A DNA stretch of 11,600 bases from Propionibacteriaceae bacterium. Its GTDB lineage: Bacteria; Actinomycetota; Actinomycetes; Propionibacteriales; Propionibacteriaceae. The notes below the pieces were generated by a model. That model made no database searches. It was given only the letters and a program-made list of their open reading frames with translations, and was not told the origin of the DNA. The stretch spans positions 1-11,600 of the forward strand of contig PMLO01000101.1 of assembly GCA_003158895.1 (NCBI GenBank). Reading direction: 5' to 3'. Position 1 is the stretch's first letter, and each line of letters opens with the position of its first letter. A program made the translations under genes and the position numbers. Positions 6,678 to 11,600 of the stretch are shown one piece after another.

Positions 6678-7136
6678 TCAGACCGCCTGGTCGGCGGCGG
6701 CCTCCAGCTCGGCGACGACGATGCGGTGCTGGGAGAGCATGGTCTGCTGAGCGGCGGCCGCGCGAGACGGGTTCGGATCGCTCAGCAGCTCGTACAGCCT
6801 CTTCGGCACGATCTGCCAGCTGAGCCCGTACGGATCCTTGAGCCACCCGCACATCGACTCCTCGCCGCCCCCCTCGATGAGCCCGTACCAGAGGCGGTCG
6901 GCGTCGGCCTGGTCCTCGCAGGTCACGCTGAGTGACATCGACTCGTTGAACTGGAAGTCCGCGGCCTGGCTGATCGCGCGGAACTCCGTGCCGTTCATGC
7001 GCCAGTCGGCCAGCACGGCCGGCTCGTCGGCGCCCATGCGGGTCAGGGAGTGCACCTCGAAGTCGTCGAACAGGCTCTCGTAGCGGGCGAGTGCAGCGTC
7101 CAGGTCGCCCTGGAACCACAGGCAGGTGGTGATCAT
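6678..7136 (-). CDS. PhnB-like VOC-superfamily protein (3-demethylubiquinone-9 3-methyltransferase-like domain)
   Basis: The 152-residue protein has the PhnB-like glyoxalase/VOC pattern. It has the N-terminal CLWFQGDLDAALARYESLF (5-23), the central TEFRAISQAADFQFNESMSLSVTCED (50-75), DADRLWYGLIEGGGEESMCGWLKDPYGLSWQIVP (78-111) and then LYELLSDP (114-121). Members of this family bind small molecules; few have a proven reaction, and the database name as a ubiquinone methyltransferase is historical and should not be taken as function. The ATG at 7134-7136 is preceded by GAGGAG (7142-7147) at 5 nt. That site overlaps the SRPBCC stop codon, and only 9 nt separate the genes, so this is the third gene of the arsR operon. 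A terminal helix (123-152) goes beyond the core fold. VOC plus SRPBCC plus ArsR is a common actinobacterial arrangement. Confidence 0.88.
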   Translation of the reverse strand: MITTCLWFQGDLDAALARYESLFDDFEVHSLTRMGADEPAVLADWRMNGTEFRAISQAADFQFNESMSLSVTCEDQADADRLWYGLIEGGGEESMCGWLKDPYGLSWQIVPKRLYELLSDPNPSRAAAAQQTMLSQHRIVVAELEAAADQAV

Positions 7137-7145
7137 GGTGTCTCC

Positions 7146-7634
7146 TCAGATCTCGGTGAGCAAGGTGTCGAGCTTGGCGTAGCCGTCGTTGATGCCGACG
7201 TCCATGCCACTGGCGAGCCACTGGTCGCGGCCCTCGAAGCTGTCGACGAGCGACGTTGCGGTGAGACGGGTACGGCCGTCGCCGAGATCGGTGAACGTGA
7301 GGGTCTCCAGCGAGACCCCGTCGGGCCAGCCGTCGAACGTGAAGGTCTGTACGAGGCGCATCGGCGAGATCTCGTGGAAGCAGCCGTGGAACGAGTACGA
7401 CTCGTCGCCGCGCACGTTCGAGAACGCCCAGCTCCCACCCGTACGGCAGTCCCAGTGGTCGATCTTCGTCGTGATGTCGTTCGGTCCCACCCACCGCGCG
7501 TACAGCTCGGGATCGGTGTGGGCGCGGTAGAGCTGCTCTGGCGTTGCCGCGAAGTCGCGGGTGATGCGGATGAGTGGGACGTGTGTGTCGGCCTCGATGG
7601 CTGCGTGCGAGTAGTCGGTCGTGGTGTGGGTCAT
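7146..7634 (-). CDS. SRPBCC / AHSA1-like domain protein
   Basis: The 162-residue protein belongs to the START-like SRPBCC superfamily, activator-of-Hsp90-ATPase (AHSA1) type, which forms a hydrophobic ligand cavity. Typical features are IRITRDFAATPEQLYRAHTDPELYARWVGP (22-51), GGSWAFS (66-72), the middle strands SFHGCFHEISPMRLVQTF (81-98) and the long C-terminal helix GMDVGINDGYAKLDTLLTEI (143-162). Its ligand is unknown. The ATG at 7632-7634 shares ATGA with the arsR stop codon (TGA 7631-7633), a 4-nt overlap that implies translational coupling. AGGAGGG at 7640-7646 is a strong ribosome binding site 5 nt upstream. The longer open frame on this strand is only the shadow of arsR. Genes of this type are nearly always paired with an ArsR-family regulator, as here. 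Confidence 0.92.
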   Translation of the reverse strand: MTHTTTDYSHAAIEADTHVPLIRITRDFAATPEQLYRAHTDPELYARWVGPNDITTKIDHWDCRTGGSWAFSNVRGDESYSFHGCFHEISPMRLVQTFTFDGWPDGVSLETLTFTDLGDGRTRLTATSLVDSFEGRDQWLASGMDVGINDGYAKLDTLLTEI

Positions 7635-7987
7635 CGGGTCCCTCCTGCAGGTGTGTCGATGCGTGTGTCGGACAGGGTGGCCAGTACGGCGTCGAGCCGC
7701 TGGTAGCGCTCCTCGGCCTGGCGCCGGTACGTCTCGAGCCAGTCCGTGACCGGCTCGAGGACGGACGGCTGGAGATGTACGGGTCGGCGCTGGGCGTCCT
7801 TGCCGCGGCTCACGAGCCCCGCGCGCTCCAGCACCGAGAGGTGCTTCGACACGGCTTGCAGACTCATCCGGTACGGCTCGGCCAGCTCCGTCAGCGTGGC
7901 GTCCCCGAGCGTCAGCCTCGCCACCAGATCGCGCCTGGTGGGGTCGGCGAGAGCTGCGAACGTGCGTGAGAGCTGGTCGGTAGGCAT
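7631..7987 (-). CDS. ArsR-family winged-helix transcriptional regulator
   Basis: The 118-residue protein has the ArsR fold: helix FAALADPTRRDLVARL (10-25), the recognition helix-turn-helix LTELAEPYRMSLQAVSKHLSVLERAGLVSRG (32-62) and wing RRPVHLQ (67-73). A C-terminal helix (76-102) is probably for dimerisation. It lacks the Cys clusters of metal-sensing ArsR members (there is no Cys at all), so it is not an arsenic sensor; it belongs to the type linked to SRPBCC genes. I chose ATG 7985-7987 over an in-frame TTG at 7997-7999 because GAGGAA (7992-7997) lies just before the ATG and the family starts near residue 5 of this form. It is the first gene of the arsR-SRPBCC-VOC operon. Two similar inverted repeats over its promoter suggest that it represses its own operon. 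Confidence 0.93.
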   Translation of the reverse strand: MPTDQLSRTFAALADPTRRDLVARLTLGDATLTELAEPYRMSLQAVSKHLSVLERAGLVSRGKDAQRRPVHLQPSVLEPVTDWLETYRRQAEERYQRLDAVLATLSDTRIDTPAGGTR

Positions 7988-7995
7988 CTCGTTCC

Positions 7996-8012
7996 TCAAC
8001 TGATCGGTTGAA
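7996..8012. promoter_or_regulatory. Operator 1 for the ArsR-family regulator (putative)
   Basis: TCAACTGATCGGTTGAA has the form TCAAC-N6-GTTGAA. The inner bases are also nearly symmetrical (CAACTGATCGGTTG differs from its reverse complement at one base pair of positions). It lies at the predicted transcription start and touches the arsR ribosome binding site, as expected for an autorepressor operator. Confidence 0.7.
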
Positions 8013-8015
8013 TAG

Positions 8016-8045
8016 ACCGTACGTCGGGGTCGACCTGCATGTCAA
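8016..8045 (-). promoter_or_regulatory. arsR operon promoter (putative)
   Basis: On the minus strand a perfect TTGACA (8040-8045) is followed after 18 bases by TACGGT (8016-8021), which fits the actinobacterial -10 form TANNNT. The predicted start falls near 8009, about 20 nt before the arsR ATG. Operator 2 covers the -35 box and operator 1 covers the start. Confidence 0.65.
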
Positions 8046-8058
8046 CCACTCAGTTGAA
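8042..8058. promoter_or_regulatory. Operator 2 for the ArsR-family regulator (putative)
   Basis: TCAACCACTCAGTTGAA repeats the outer bases of operator 1 exactly (TCAAC-N6-GTTGAA) with a different N6. Its centre is 46 bp from that of operator 1 and it overlaps the -35 TTGACA. Same spacing plus same half-sites make chance unlikely. Confidence 0.7.
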
Positions 8059-8067
8059 TTGCCTGCT

Positions 8068-8146
8068 ATCCGGGTTTTAGCTTCGCAGTCGCGCCCTTGG
8101 CGCCGTGTCAGGTCCTCAGAAGCCGCTGGGCGGCGAAAACCCGGAT
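8068..8146. repeat. Palindromic repeat element, copy 1 (3' of DUF559 gene)
   Basis: ATCCGGGTTTT (8068-8078) is the exact reverse complement of 8136-8146. Further inside, the arms keep partial pairing, and GCGCC CTT GGCGC (8091-8103) makes an inner hairpin. The right part (AGAAGCC ... GCGAAAACCCG, to 8143) matches copy 2 at 9206-9232. It begins 10 nt past the DUF559 stop, so it could serve as that gene's terminator. Confidence 0.7.
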
Positions 8147-8156
8147 CCCAACGACC

Positions 8157-9044
8157 TCACACGAGAGTTCCGCGGCTGGCCACGGCTCGACAGCTCGCAA
8201 GTTCGGCCAGGATCGTCGAGATGACGTAGTCAGGCTCGTTCACCAGCATCCAGTAGGTGAACCGGAGAACCCGCCAGCCGGCCAGGACGAGCCCGTTCTG
8301 TCGGCGTCTATCGTTCTCGAAGATGTCGGGGTCGTCCTCGTGCAGGCGACCATCGATCTCGATGGCAAGGCGCGCCCCTCGGAAGGCTATGTCGATGAAG
8401 TACTCCTTGCCACGCGCGGCGACGCGATGGTTCGCGGTCCAGCCATGGATGTGCGCGGCACGAAGAAGCCGATGACTCAGCCGCTCAGCCGCCGACCACG
8501 GCCTGTCGCGAGAGTCGATGAGCATCCGCTGTCGAGCGGTGTTCCCCGGACGGTCGGGATGCGCTCTGAATGCGGACCAGAGGTCTTCGAGGCGAGCCGC
8601 GCGAGATCGTAAGCAGGTGTCGATGGCGTCACCGCCCACCTCATCGACGAGGTCGATCGCGGTCAGGGCCGGCGCAGAGAGCCGCACGTCGCCCACTCGC
8701 ACGATGAAGTCAGGGTCGATGCGGCGCTGATGGAACCGGTAGCCGAGGGCCGACGGCGGGTGCGCTCTCCGGGCCACGCCGATCGCATCGACGGACAGCG
8801 TCGGCCAGAACGTCAACCGAGCCGCAGCGCGTCCGGTGATCACGGCGTCCGGCTGCCAACGCGAGACTGCCAGGGCTCGTACGGCCAGGTCTGACGCCCC
8901 GTCGCGGTACGTGTACGTCCCCGGCAACAGCCTCACCAGCACACCTGCAGCCACGGCGCTCTCCAGCGTGCGCTGGCCGGCTCGGTCGAGCTCTCGGCGA
9001 CAGATCACCGGGCCGTGCCCGTCAAGAAACGTCTCCAGCTTCAC
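8157..9044 (-). CDS. DUF559 protein with AbiEi-like N-terminal domain, PD-(D/E)XK-like fold
   Basis: This 295-residue protein is typical of orphan genes scattered in actinobacterial genomes. The N-terminus (1-45; GPVICRRELDRAG ... VLVRLLPGTYTY) resembles the winged-helix domain of AbiEi antitoxins. The C-terminal DUF559 domain has the Vsr-like nuclease pattern: E187 in AAERLSH, D218 in YFIDIAF, E229-I-D231-G (AIEIDG), H235, D245 in the ENDRRRQN segment and the closing strand GWRVLRFTYWML (256-267). The catalytic layout D ... ExD rather than ExK is usual for DUF559. Activity is unproven; family members are assumed to be nucleases. No AbiEii-like toxin or methylase lies nearby. The start is GTG at 9042-9044, where domain similarity begins; no strong ribosome binding site is seen. 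Related palindromic repeats lie on both sides, which may mean it moved in or is a recombination hot spot. Confidence 0.85.
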   Translation of the reverse strand: MKLETFLDGHGPVICRRELDRAGQRTLESAVAAGVLVRLLPGTYTYRDGASDLAVRALAVSRWQPDAVITGRAAARLTFWPTLSVDAIGVARRAHPPSALGYRFHQRRIDPDFIVRVGDVRLSAPALTAIDLVDEVGGDAIDTCLRSRAARLEDLWSAFRAHPDRPGNTARQRMLIDSRDRPWSAAERLSHRLLRAAHIHGWTANHRVAARGKEYFIDIAFRGARLAIEIDGRLHEDDPDIFENDRRRQNGLVLAGWRVLRFTYWMLVNEPDYVISTILAELASCRAVASRGTLV

Positions 9045-9093
9045 ACCAAGACCATGTGCGCCGCGAGCGATGATCCGTCAGAGAGTGCGGTCT

Positions 9094-9127
9094 CTGTGGA
9101 TAAGCGGCCCCGAGGGCCTGTCCACAG
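9094..9127. other. Consensus DnaA-box 9-mer inside an inverted repeat
   Basis: TGTGGATAA at 9095-9103 is the exact reverse complement of the DnaA-box consensus TTATCCACA. CTGTGGA (9094-9100) is also repeated inverted as TCCACAG (9121-9127), with an inner GGCCC CGA GGGCC stem (9106-9118). A lone box is not an origin; it could bind DnaA or simply be part of a hairpin in the DUF559 upstream region. Confidence 0.45.
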
Positions 9128-9158
9128 CCCGCCTCACCCGACCGAGGCTGCCGTCTGA

Positions 9159-9233
9159 TCCGGATTTCGCTGCTCAGTGGGACTAGAACGGGTTCCACAG
9201 CCCAAGAAGCCCCACTGCGCAGCGAAAACCCGA
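9159..9233. repeat. Palindromic repeat element, copy 2 (5' of DUF559 gene)
   Basis: Bases 9162-9181 pair with 9211-9230 at 18 of 20 positions around a 29-nt loop, one of the strongest hairpins in the window; two more pairs extend the base. The right arm (CAGCGAAAACCCG) shares the 11-mer GCGAAAACCCG with copy 1, and AGAAGCC lies just before it in both. It sits between divergent genes, where a terminator is not expected. Confidence 0.75.
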
Positions 9234-9261
9234 GTGGAGGTCGTTCGACTCCCGGGAAGGC

Positions 9262-9300
9262 GCGCGGGGCACCGCGCCGAACACCAGCCCGCCCAGCGGG
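9262..9300 (+). promoter_or_regulatory. Paired hairpins in the terC leader, second one covering a ribosome-binding-like site
   Basis: GCGCGG (9262-9267) pairs with CCGCGC (9272-9277) around GGCA. CCCGC (9288-9292) pairs with GCGGG (9296-9300) around CCA. The second stem includes the GGG of GGGAGGA (9298-9304), which precedes a GTG at 9310. High GC content makes short stems common, so function is uncertain. Confidence 0.35.
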
Positions 9301-9309
9301 AGGATCCGC

Positions 9310-9555
9310 GTGCGCCAATGGGTCTGGAACCGCCTGCGTCACGCCGCTTGGACCGACCTGGAACACTGGCAGGGACTGAGCTACCGGGCAGATCGAGGAT
9401 TCCGACCGCCCGGTCGGAGGGCGTGGTGTGTCAACGCCCCGGTTCCGTCAGAGGACACCAATGCTTGTGCCCCCTTATGTCTGGGCGCTGACGATCGCGG
9501 CGATCGCCGGACTCCTGGCCTACGACTTCTTCTACCACGTCCGCAAGCCCCATGA
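9310..9555 (+). CDS. Possible small leader ORF overlapping terC
   Basis: A GTG at 9310 has an excellent ribosome binding site, GGGAGGA at 9298-9304, and opens a frame of 81 residues beginning MRQWVWNRLRHAAW. The first 24 residues hold four Trp. By my count about 80% of the first 25 codons end in G or C, but later codons look random and the last 95 bases overlap terC in another frame. I recognise no family. It may be a real small protein, a regulatory leader peptide, a broken gene or chance. The overlap argues against a normal gene, and the good ribosome binding site is the main argument for it. Confidence 0.25.
   Translation: MRQWVWNRLRHAAWTDLEHWQGLSYRADRGFRPPGRRAWCVNAPVPSEDTNACAPLCLGADDRGDRRTPGLRLLLPRPQAP
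9401..9418 (+). promoter_or_regulatory. Perfect 7-bp hairpin upstream of terC
   Basis: TCCGACC (9401-9407) and GGTCGGA (9412-9418) pair perfectly around GCCC, 31 nt before the terC ribosome binding site. It could be part of a structured 5' leader. I could not match the region to the yybP-ykoY manganese riboswitch that often precedes TerC-family genes. Confidence 0.45.
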
Positions 9556-10462
9556 GCCGACGCTCGGGGAGGCAGCGCGCTGGTCCGCTCTGTACGTGGG
9601 CATCGCCGTCGCGTTCGGCATCGGCGTCTGGGTGTTCGGCGGGTCCGGATCGGGCCAGCAGTACTTCGCCGGCTACCTCACCGAGAAGGCCCTCAGCGTC
9701 GACAACCTGTTCGTGTTCCTCATCATCCTGAGCTCGTTCGCGGTGCCCCGGATGCTGCAGCAGAAGGTGTTGCTGTTCGGGATCGCGGTCGCGCTCCTCG
9801 CCCGTACAGTCTTCATCTTCGCCGGTGCCGCACTCATCACCCAGTTCTCCTGGGTCTTCTACATCTTCGGCGCCATCCTGTTCGTCACCGGCGCCCAGCT
9901 GCTGCTCGACAGCGGCGACTCCGACCGGGCCGACAACGTCGCGGTCCGCCTGGCCAAGCGGTTCCTCAAGACCACCGACCACTACGACAGCGACCGCATG
10001 ACCACGATGGAGAACGGCCGCCTGCGCTTCACGCCGATGCTCCTCGTGATGGTCGCCATCGGCGGTACGGACATCCTCTTCGCCCTCGATTCGATCCCCG
10101 CCATCTACGGCCTGACCCAGGACGTCTACCTCGTGTTCACCGCCACGGCGTTCTCACTGCTCGGCCTGCGACAGCTCTACTTCCTCATCGACGGGCTGCT
10201 CGACCGGCTCATCTACCTGTCGTACGGTCTCGCGGCGATCCTCGCGTTCATCGGCGCCAAGCTGGTTCTCCACGCGCTGCACGAGAACACGCTGCCGTTC
10301 ATCAACGGCGGTCGGCCGCTCCACGTCGTCGAGATCTCCACGGGTCTCTCGCTCGGCGTGATCATCGGAGTCCTTGCCATCACCGTCGTCGTATCGCTGG
10401 CGAGTCCCGCCGGCCGAGCGCAGGTCCGGGCACGCGGCAAGAGCGTTGAGGTGGCCGACTGA
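9461..10462 (+). CDS. TerC/Alx-family integral membrane protein
   Basis: The 333-residue protein is highly hydrophobic with about nine predicted membrane segments. The TerC signatures are EKALSVDNLFVFLII (75-89), GGTDILFALDSIPAIYGLTQD (201-221) and AFSLLGLRQLYFLIDGLLDRLIYLSYGLA (230-258). The acidic residues of the first two motifs (D81, D204, D210), placed in membrane segments, are thought to bind metal. The size and motifs fit the Alx-type branch rather than the short TerC of tellurite operons. Alx in E. coli exports manganese, and relatives have been linked to metal loading of secreted proteins; which applies here is unknown, and no tellurite genes are near. I chose ATG 9461 because AGAGGA (9450-9455) lies 5 nt before it and membrane similarity starts at once; an in-frame GTG at 9428 would add 11 polar residues. 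The gene is monocistronic, facing strong hairpins after its stop. Confidence 0.93.
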   Translation: MLVPPYVWALTIAAIAGLLAYDFFYHVRKPHEPTLGEAARWSALYVGIAVAFGIGVWVFGGSGSGQQYFAGYLTEKALSVDNLFVFLIILSSFAVPRMLQQKVLLFGIAVALLARTVFIFAGAALITQFSWVFYIFGAILFVTGAQLLLDSGDSDRADNVAVRLAKRFLKTTDHYDSDRMTTMENGRLRFTPMLLVMVAIGGTDILFALDSIPAIYGLTQDVYLVFTATAFSLLGLRQLYFLIDGLLDRLIYLSYGLAAILAFIGAKLVLHALHENTLPFINGGRPLHVVEISTGLSLGVIIGVLAITVVVSLASPAGRAQVRARGKSVEVAD

Positions 10463-10485
10463 ACTGCCGGCGGCCAGGCAAGGCA

Positions 10486-10531
10486 ACGTCGCACCCCGTA
10501 CCGAGTGTGCGATGTCAGCGTGGTGCGACGT
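10486..10531. terminator. Hairpin 1 between convergent genes, 10-bp perfect stem
   Basis: ACGTCGCACC (10486-10495) is the exact reverse complement of GGTGCGACGT (10522-10531), with a 26-nt loop, starting 23 nt past the terC stop. It has no T-run, which is usual for actinobacterial terminators. Confidence 0.6.
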
Positions 10532-10546
10532 CGGCTCCGGATCCGG

Positions 10547-10574
10547 GCCCGCGCAGCGAGAACGTTGCGCGGGC
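10547..10574. terminator. Hairpin 2 between convergent genes, 12-bp stem with AGAA tetraloop
   Basis: GCCCGCGCAGCG (10547-10558) pairs with CGTTGCGCGGGC (10563-10574) at 11 Watson-Crick positions plus one G-T position, closed by AGAA. It lies 15 nt beyond the stop of the minus-strand gene and after hairpin 1 for terC, so it probably ends transcription from one or both sides. Confidence 0.7.
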
Positions 10575-10589
10575 GCGGACACGAGGCCC

Positions 10590-11063
10590 TCAGCCGGCGA
10601 GCTGTTTGAGCAGGGACCCGGCGGACTCGGCCAGTCCCTGGCCTTGCTTGCTCAGCCCAGCCAGCCGCTGCGTGGCAGCAAGCGCCACCGCATCGAACGA
10701 CTCGAGCCAAGGACTCGGGTCGGGACCCTCGGTGCGGTGCGGGCCGGGGACATGCGGGCCTTGGAAGGGGAAGAAGTACGGGGTCGGGCAGATGTCTTCG
10801 TAGTCGGCCAGCACCGCGAGCGCGCTGACGACCTTCTCAGCGGAGACGCCGGTCGAGCCCGACTGCTGTCCGATTCCCGCAGCCGCGTGGGCCACCGAGC
10901 GCGCAACGACGGGCTCGAGCTCCTTGGCGAGGCGGGGCGTCGCGACGGTGGTGGCGATCCAGCCGCTGACGATGATGATGGCGCGGTCGAGCTCCGACTC
11001 GGTCCGTGCGCGGATGATGAGCTGCCACGGTCCGTGTGGCATGTCTTGGATGTCAGACCACAT
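10590..11063 (-). CDS. Hypothetical protein, 157 residues
   Basis: I do not recognise this family. The gene looks real: it has a strong GAGGAGGA ribosome binding site a few bases before the ATG at 11061-11063, actinobacterial codon bias, and a defined hairpin after its stop. The protein has no signal peptide and no clear membrane segment, so it is probably cytosolic. Residues 1-63 are mixed alpha/beta in character, with a hydrophobic stretch IIIVSGWIATTVA (29-41). A Gly/Ser-rich break follows (63-74), then a helix to about 88. Next comes an aromatic and Pro-rich segment CPTPYFFPFQGPHVPGPHR (92-110) and a final Ala/Leu-rich helix (118-157). The single Cys is C92. It lies between terC (convergent) and a HAD phosphatase on the same strand, 75 nt away, so co-transcription with the latter is possible. 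Confidence 0.75.
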   Translation of the reverse strand: MWSDIQDMPHGPWQLIIRARTESELDRAIIIVSGWIATTVATPRLAKELEPVVARSVAHAAAGIGQQSGSTGVSAEKVVSALAVLADYEDICPTPYFFPFQGPHVPGPHRTEGPDPSPWLESFDAVALAATQRLAGLSKQGQGLAESAGSLLKQLAG

Positions 11064-11138
11064 GGGTCCTCCTCAGGACGAGGCACGAGGTGTTTCGCAC
11101 CACCCCCAAAGAGGCGCTGTCTAGCGGCGTTGATACAC

Positions 11139-11600
11139 CTACGCGGGCAGCAGTACGGCCCTCAGCTCGGCGACCGTGTCGCACAGCTCGAGCGGCTCGG
11201 TTGCTTCGATGTCGGATCGGACCCCCGCACCCCAGGTGACGGCGACCGTCGGCAACCCCGCGTTGCGCGCGGCGATGACGTCGACGGCGGCATCCCCCAC
11301 GTACACCGCATCCTCGGCCTTCGCGCCCAGCAGCTCGAGCCCGCGCAGCAACGGCCGGGGATCGGGCTTGTGGGCCGGTACGTCCTCGTGGCCGACCAGC
11401 AACGGGATGTCGAGCCCGCAGAGCCGGATCGCCCACTCGGCCGGCGGGCGGCGCTTCGACGTGACGACCCCGGTCTTCACGCCGTCGGCGTTCAGGTCGC
11501 GCAGCAGCTCGGGCACGCCCTCGTACCCCTTCATCAACCGCTCCGTGTTCGCCTCGTTGAACGTCGTGTAGGAGGTGTACGCCTTCTCGCCGAGCTCGTC
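11139..11600 (-). CDS. HAD-superfamily phosphatase (Gph/PpaX-like), 5' end outside the window
   Basis: The frame is open to the right edge, so the visible 153 residues are the C-terminal part; an internal ATG near 11537 is not the start. Visible HAD motifs are motif II in GVVTSKR (the T/S that binds phosphate), motif III Lys in AHKPDP and motif IV in VYVGDAAVDVIAARNAG (GDxxxD, Mg2+ binding). Motif I (DxDGT with the catalytic Asp) should lie beyond the edge. The segment YEGVPELLRDL before motif II belongs to the region joining cap and core domains, typical of the phosphoglycolate phosphatase / pyrophosphatase PpaX / beta-phosphoglucomutase branch. The substrate cannot be decided from this piece. 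The end is TAG at 11139-11141. The hypothetical gene follows it on the same strand. Confidence 0.9.
   Translation of the reverse strand, partial: DELGEKAYTSYTTFNEANTERLMKGYEGVPELLRDLNADGVKTGVVTSKRRPPAEWAIRLCGLDIPLLVGHEDVPAHKPDPRPLLRGLELLGAKAEDAVYVGDAAVDVIAARNAGLPTVAVTWGAGVRSDIEATEPLELCDTVAELRAVLLPA

Noticed and set aside
7631..7987. Arsenic or metal resistance operon
   Set aside because: The ArsR-family protein has no metal-binding cysteines and its partners are SRPBCC and VOC proteins, not ArsB, ArsC or Acr3.
7638..8045. N-terminal extension of the SRPBCC protein to 299 residues
   Set aside because: The extra part is the arsR gene read in another frame; the ATG at 7634 has a strong ribosome binding site and the ATGA overlap.
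8157..9044. AbiE-type toxin-antitoxin system
   Set aside because: Only the N-terminal domain resembles AbiEi; there is no AbiEii nucleotidyltransferase next to it, and the C-terminus is DUF559.
9230..9260. tRNA-like T-arm (GTTCGACTCC)
   Set aside because: The TTCGA-like loop lacks a proper 5-bp T-stem, and no acceptor, D or anticodon arms can be drawn around it.
9361..9460. yybP-ykoY manganese riboswitch upstream of terC
   Set aside because: The expected GGGGAGUAG core is absent; GGGACTGAGCTAC and GTGTCAACGCC are only faint similarities, so I do not call it without a covariance-model scan.

Overview
The window is GC-rich DNA from a high-GC actinobacterium. The signs are strong G/C preference at third codon positions, frequent GTG starts, an ECF42-type sigma factor paired with a DGPF/YCII protein, an Eis-type acetyltransferase, a MecA_N-type penicillin-binding lipoprotein and a DUF559 orphan gene. 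A Propionibacteriales-like host (Nocardioides relatives) is a guess only. Nothing resembles rRNA, tRNA, CRISPR or phage modules. Most of the window is ordinary chromosome; the unusual material is in the intergenic gaps.

Layout. (1) 1-1747, plus: the end of a protein with tandem YCII (DGPF) domains, cut by the left edge, followed 7 nt later by its ECF42-type sigma factor with a long C-terminal extension. (2) 1748-2385: a gap between convergent genes holding a heavily frameshifted C-terminal fragment of an IS630-family transposase that abuts the sigma stop codon, then a long near-perfect palindrome, then about 300 nt in which I see nothing. (3) 2386-5234, minus: a Sir2-family deacylase with an altered active-site motif, downstream of a penicillin-binding lipoprotein with a Ser/Ala-rich linker. 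(4) 5374-6612, plus: an Eis-like N-acetyltransferase, divergent from the PBP gene. (5) 6678-7987, minus: a tight arsR - SRPBCC (AHSA1-like) - PhnB-like VOC operon, with a 4-nt ATGA overlap between the first two genes and twin TCAAC-N6-GTTGAA operators over its promoter. (6) 8157-9044, minus: an orphan DUF559 protein (PD-(D/E)XK-like), flanked on both sides by related palindromic repeats of about 80 nt. (7) 9461-10462, plus: a TerC/Alx-family membrane protein behind a 416-nt gap with several hairpins, a consensus DnaA-box 9-mer and a possible leader ORF. (8) 10463-10589: two strong hairpins between convergent genes. (9) 10590-11063, minus: an unrecognised 157-residue protein. (10) 11139-11600, minus: the C-terminal part of a HAD-superfamily phosphatase, cut by the right edge.

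Genes that probably work together are the YCII/sigma pair (typical of ECF42, which lacks a classical anti-sigma factor) and the arsR-SRPBCC-VOC operon (repressor plus small-molecule-binding proteins, apparently autoregulated). PBP and Sir2 lie in the same direction but are 68 nt apart and need not be co-transcribed. I do not see a convincing new multi-gene system. The most checkable unexplained signals are the palindromic repeats around the DUF559 gene, the structured leader of terC, the palindrome beside the IS630 fossil, and the twin operators.
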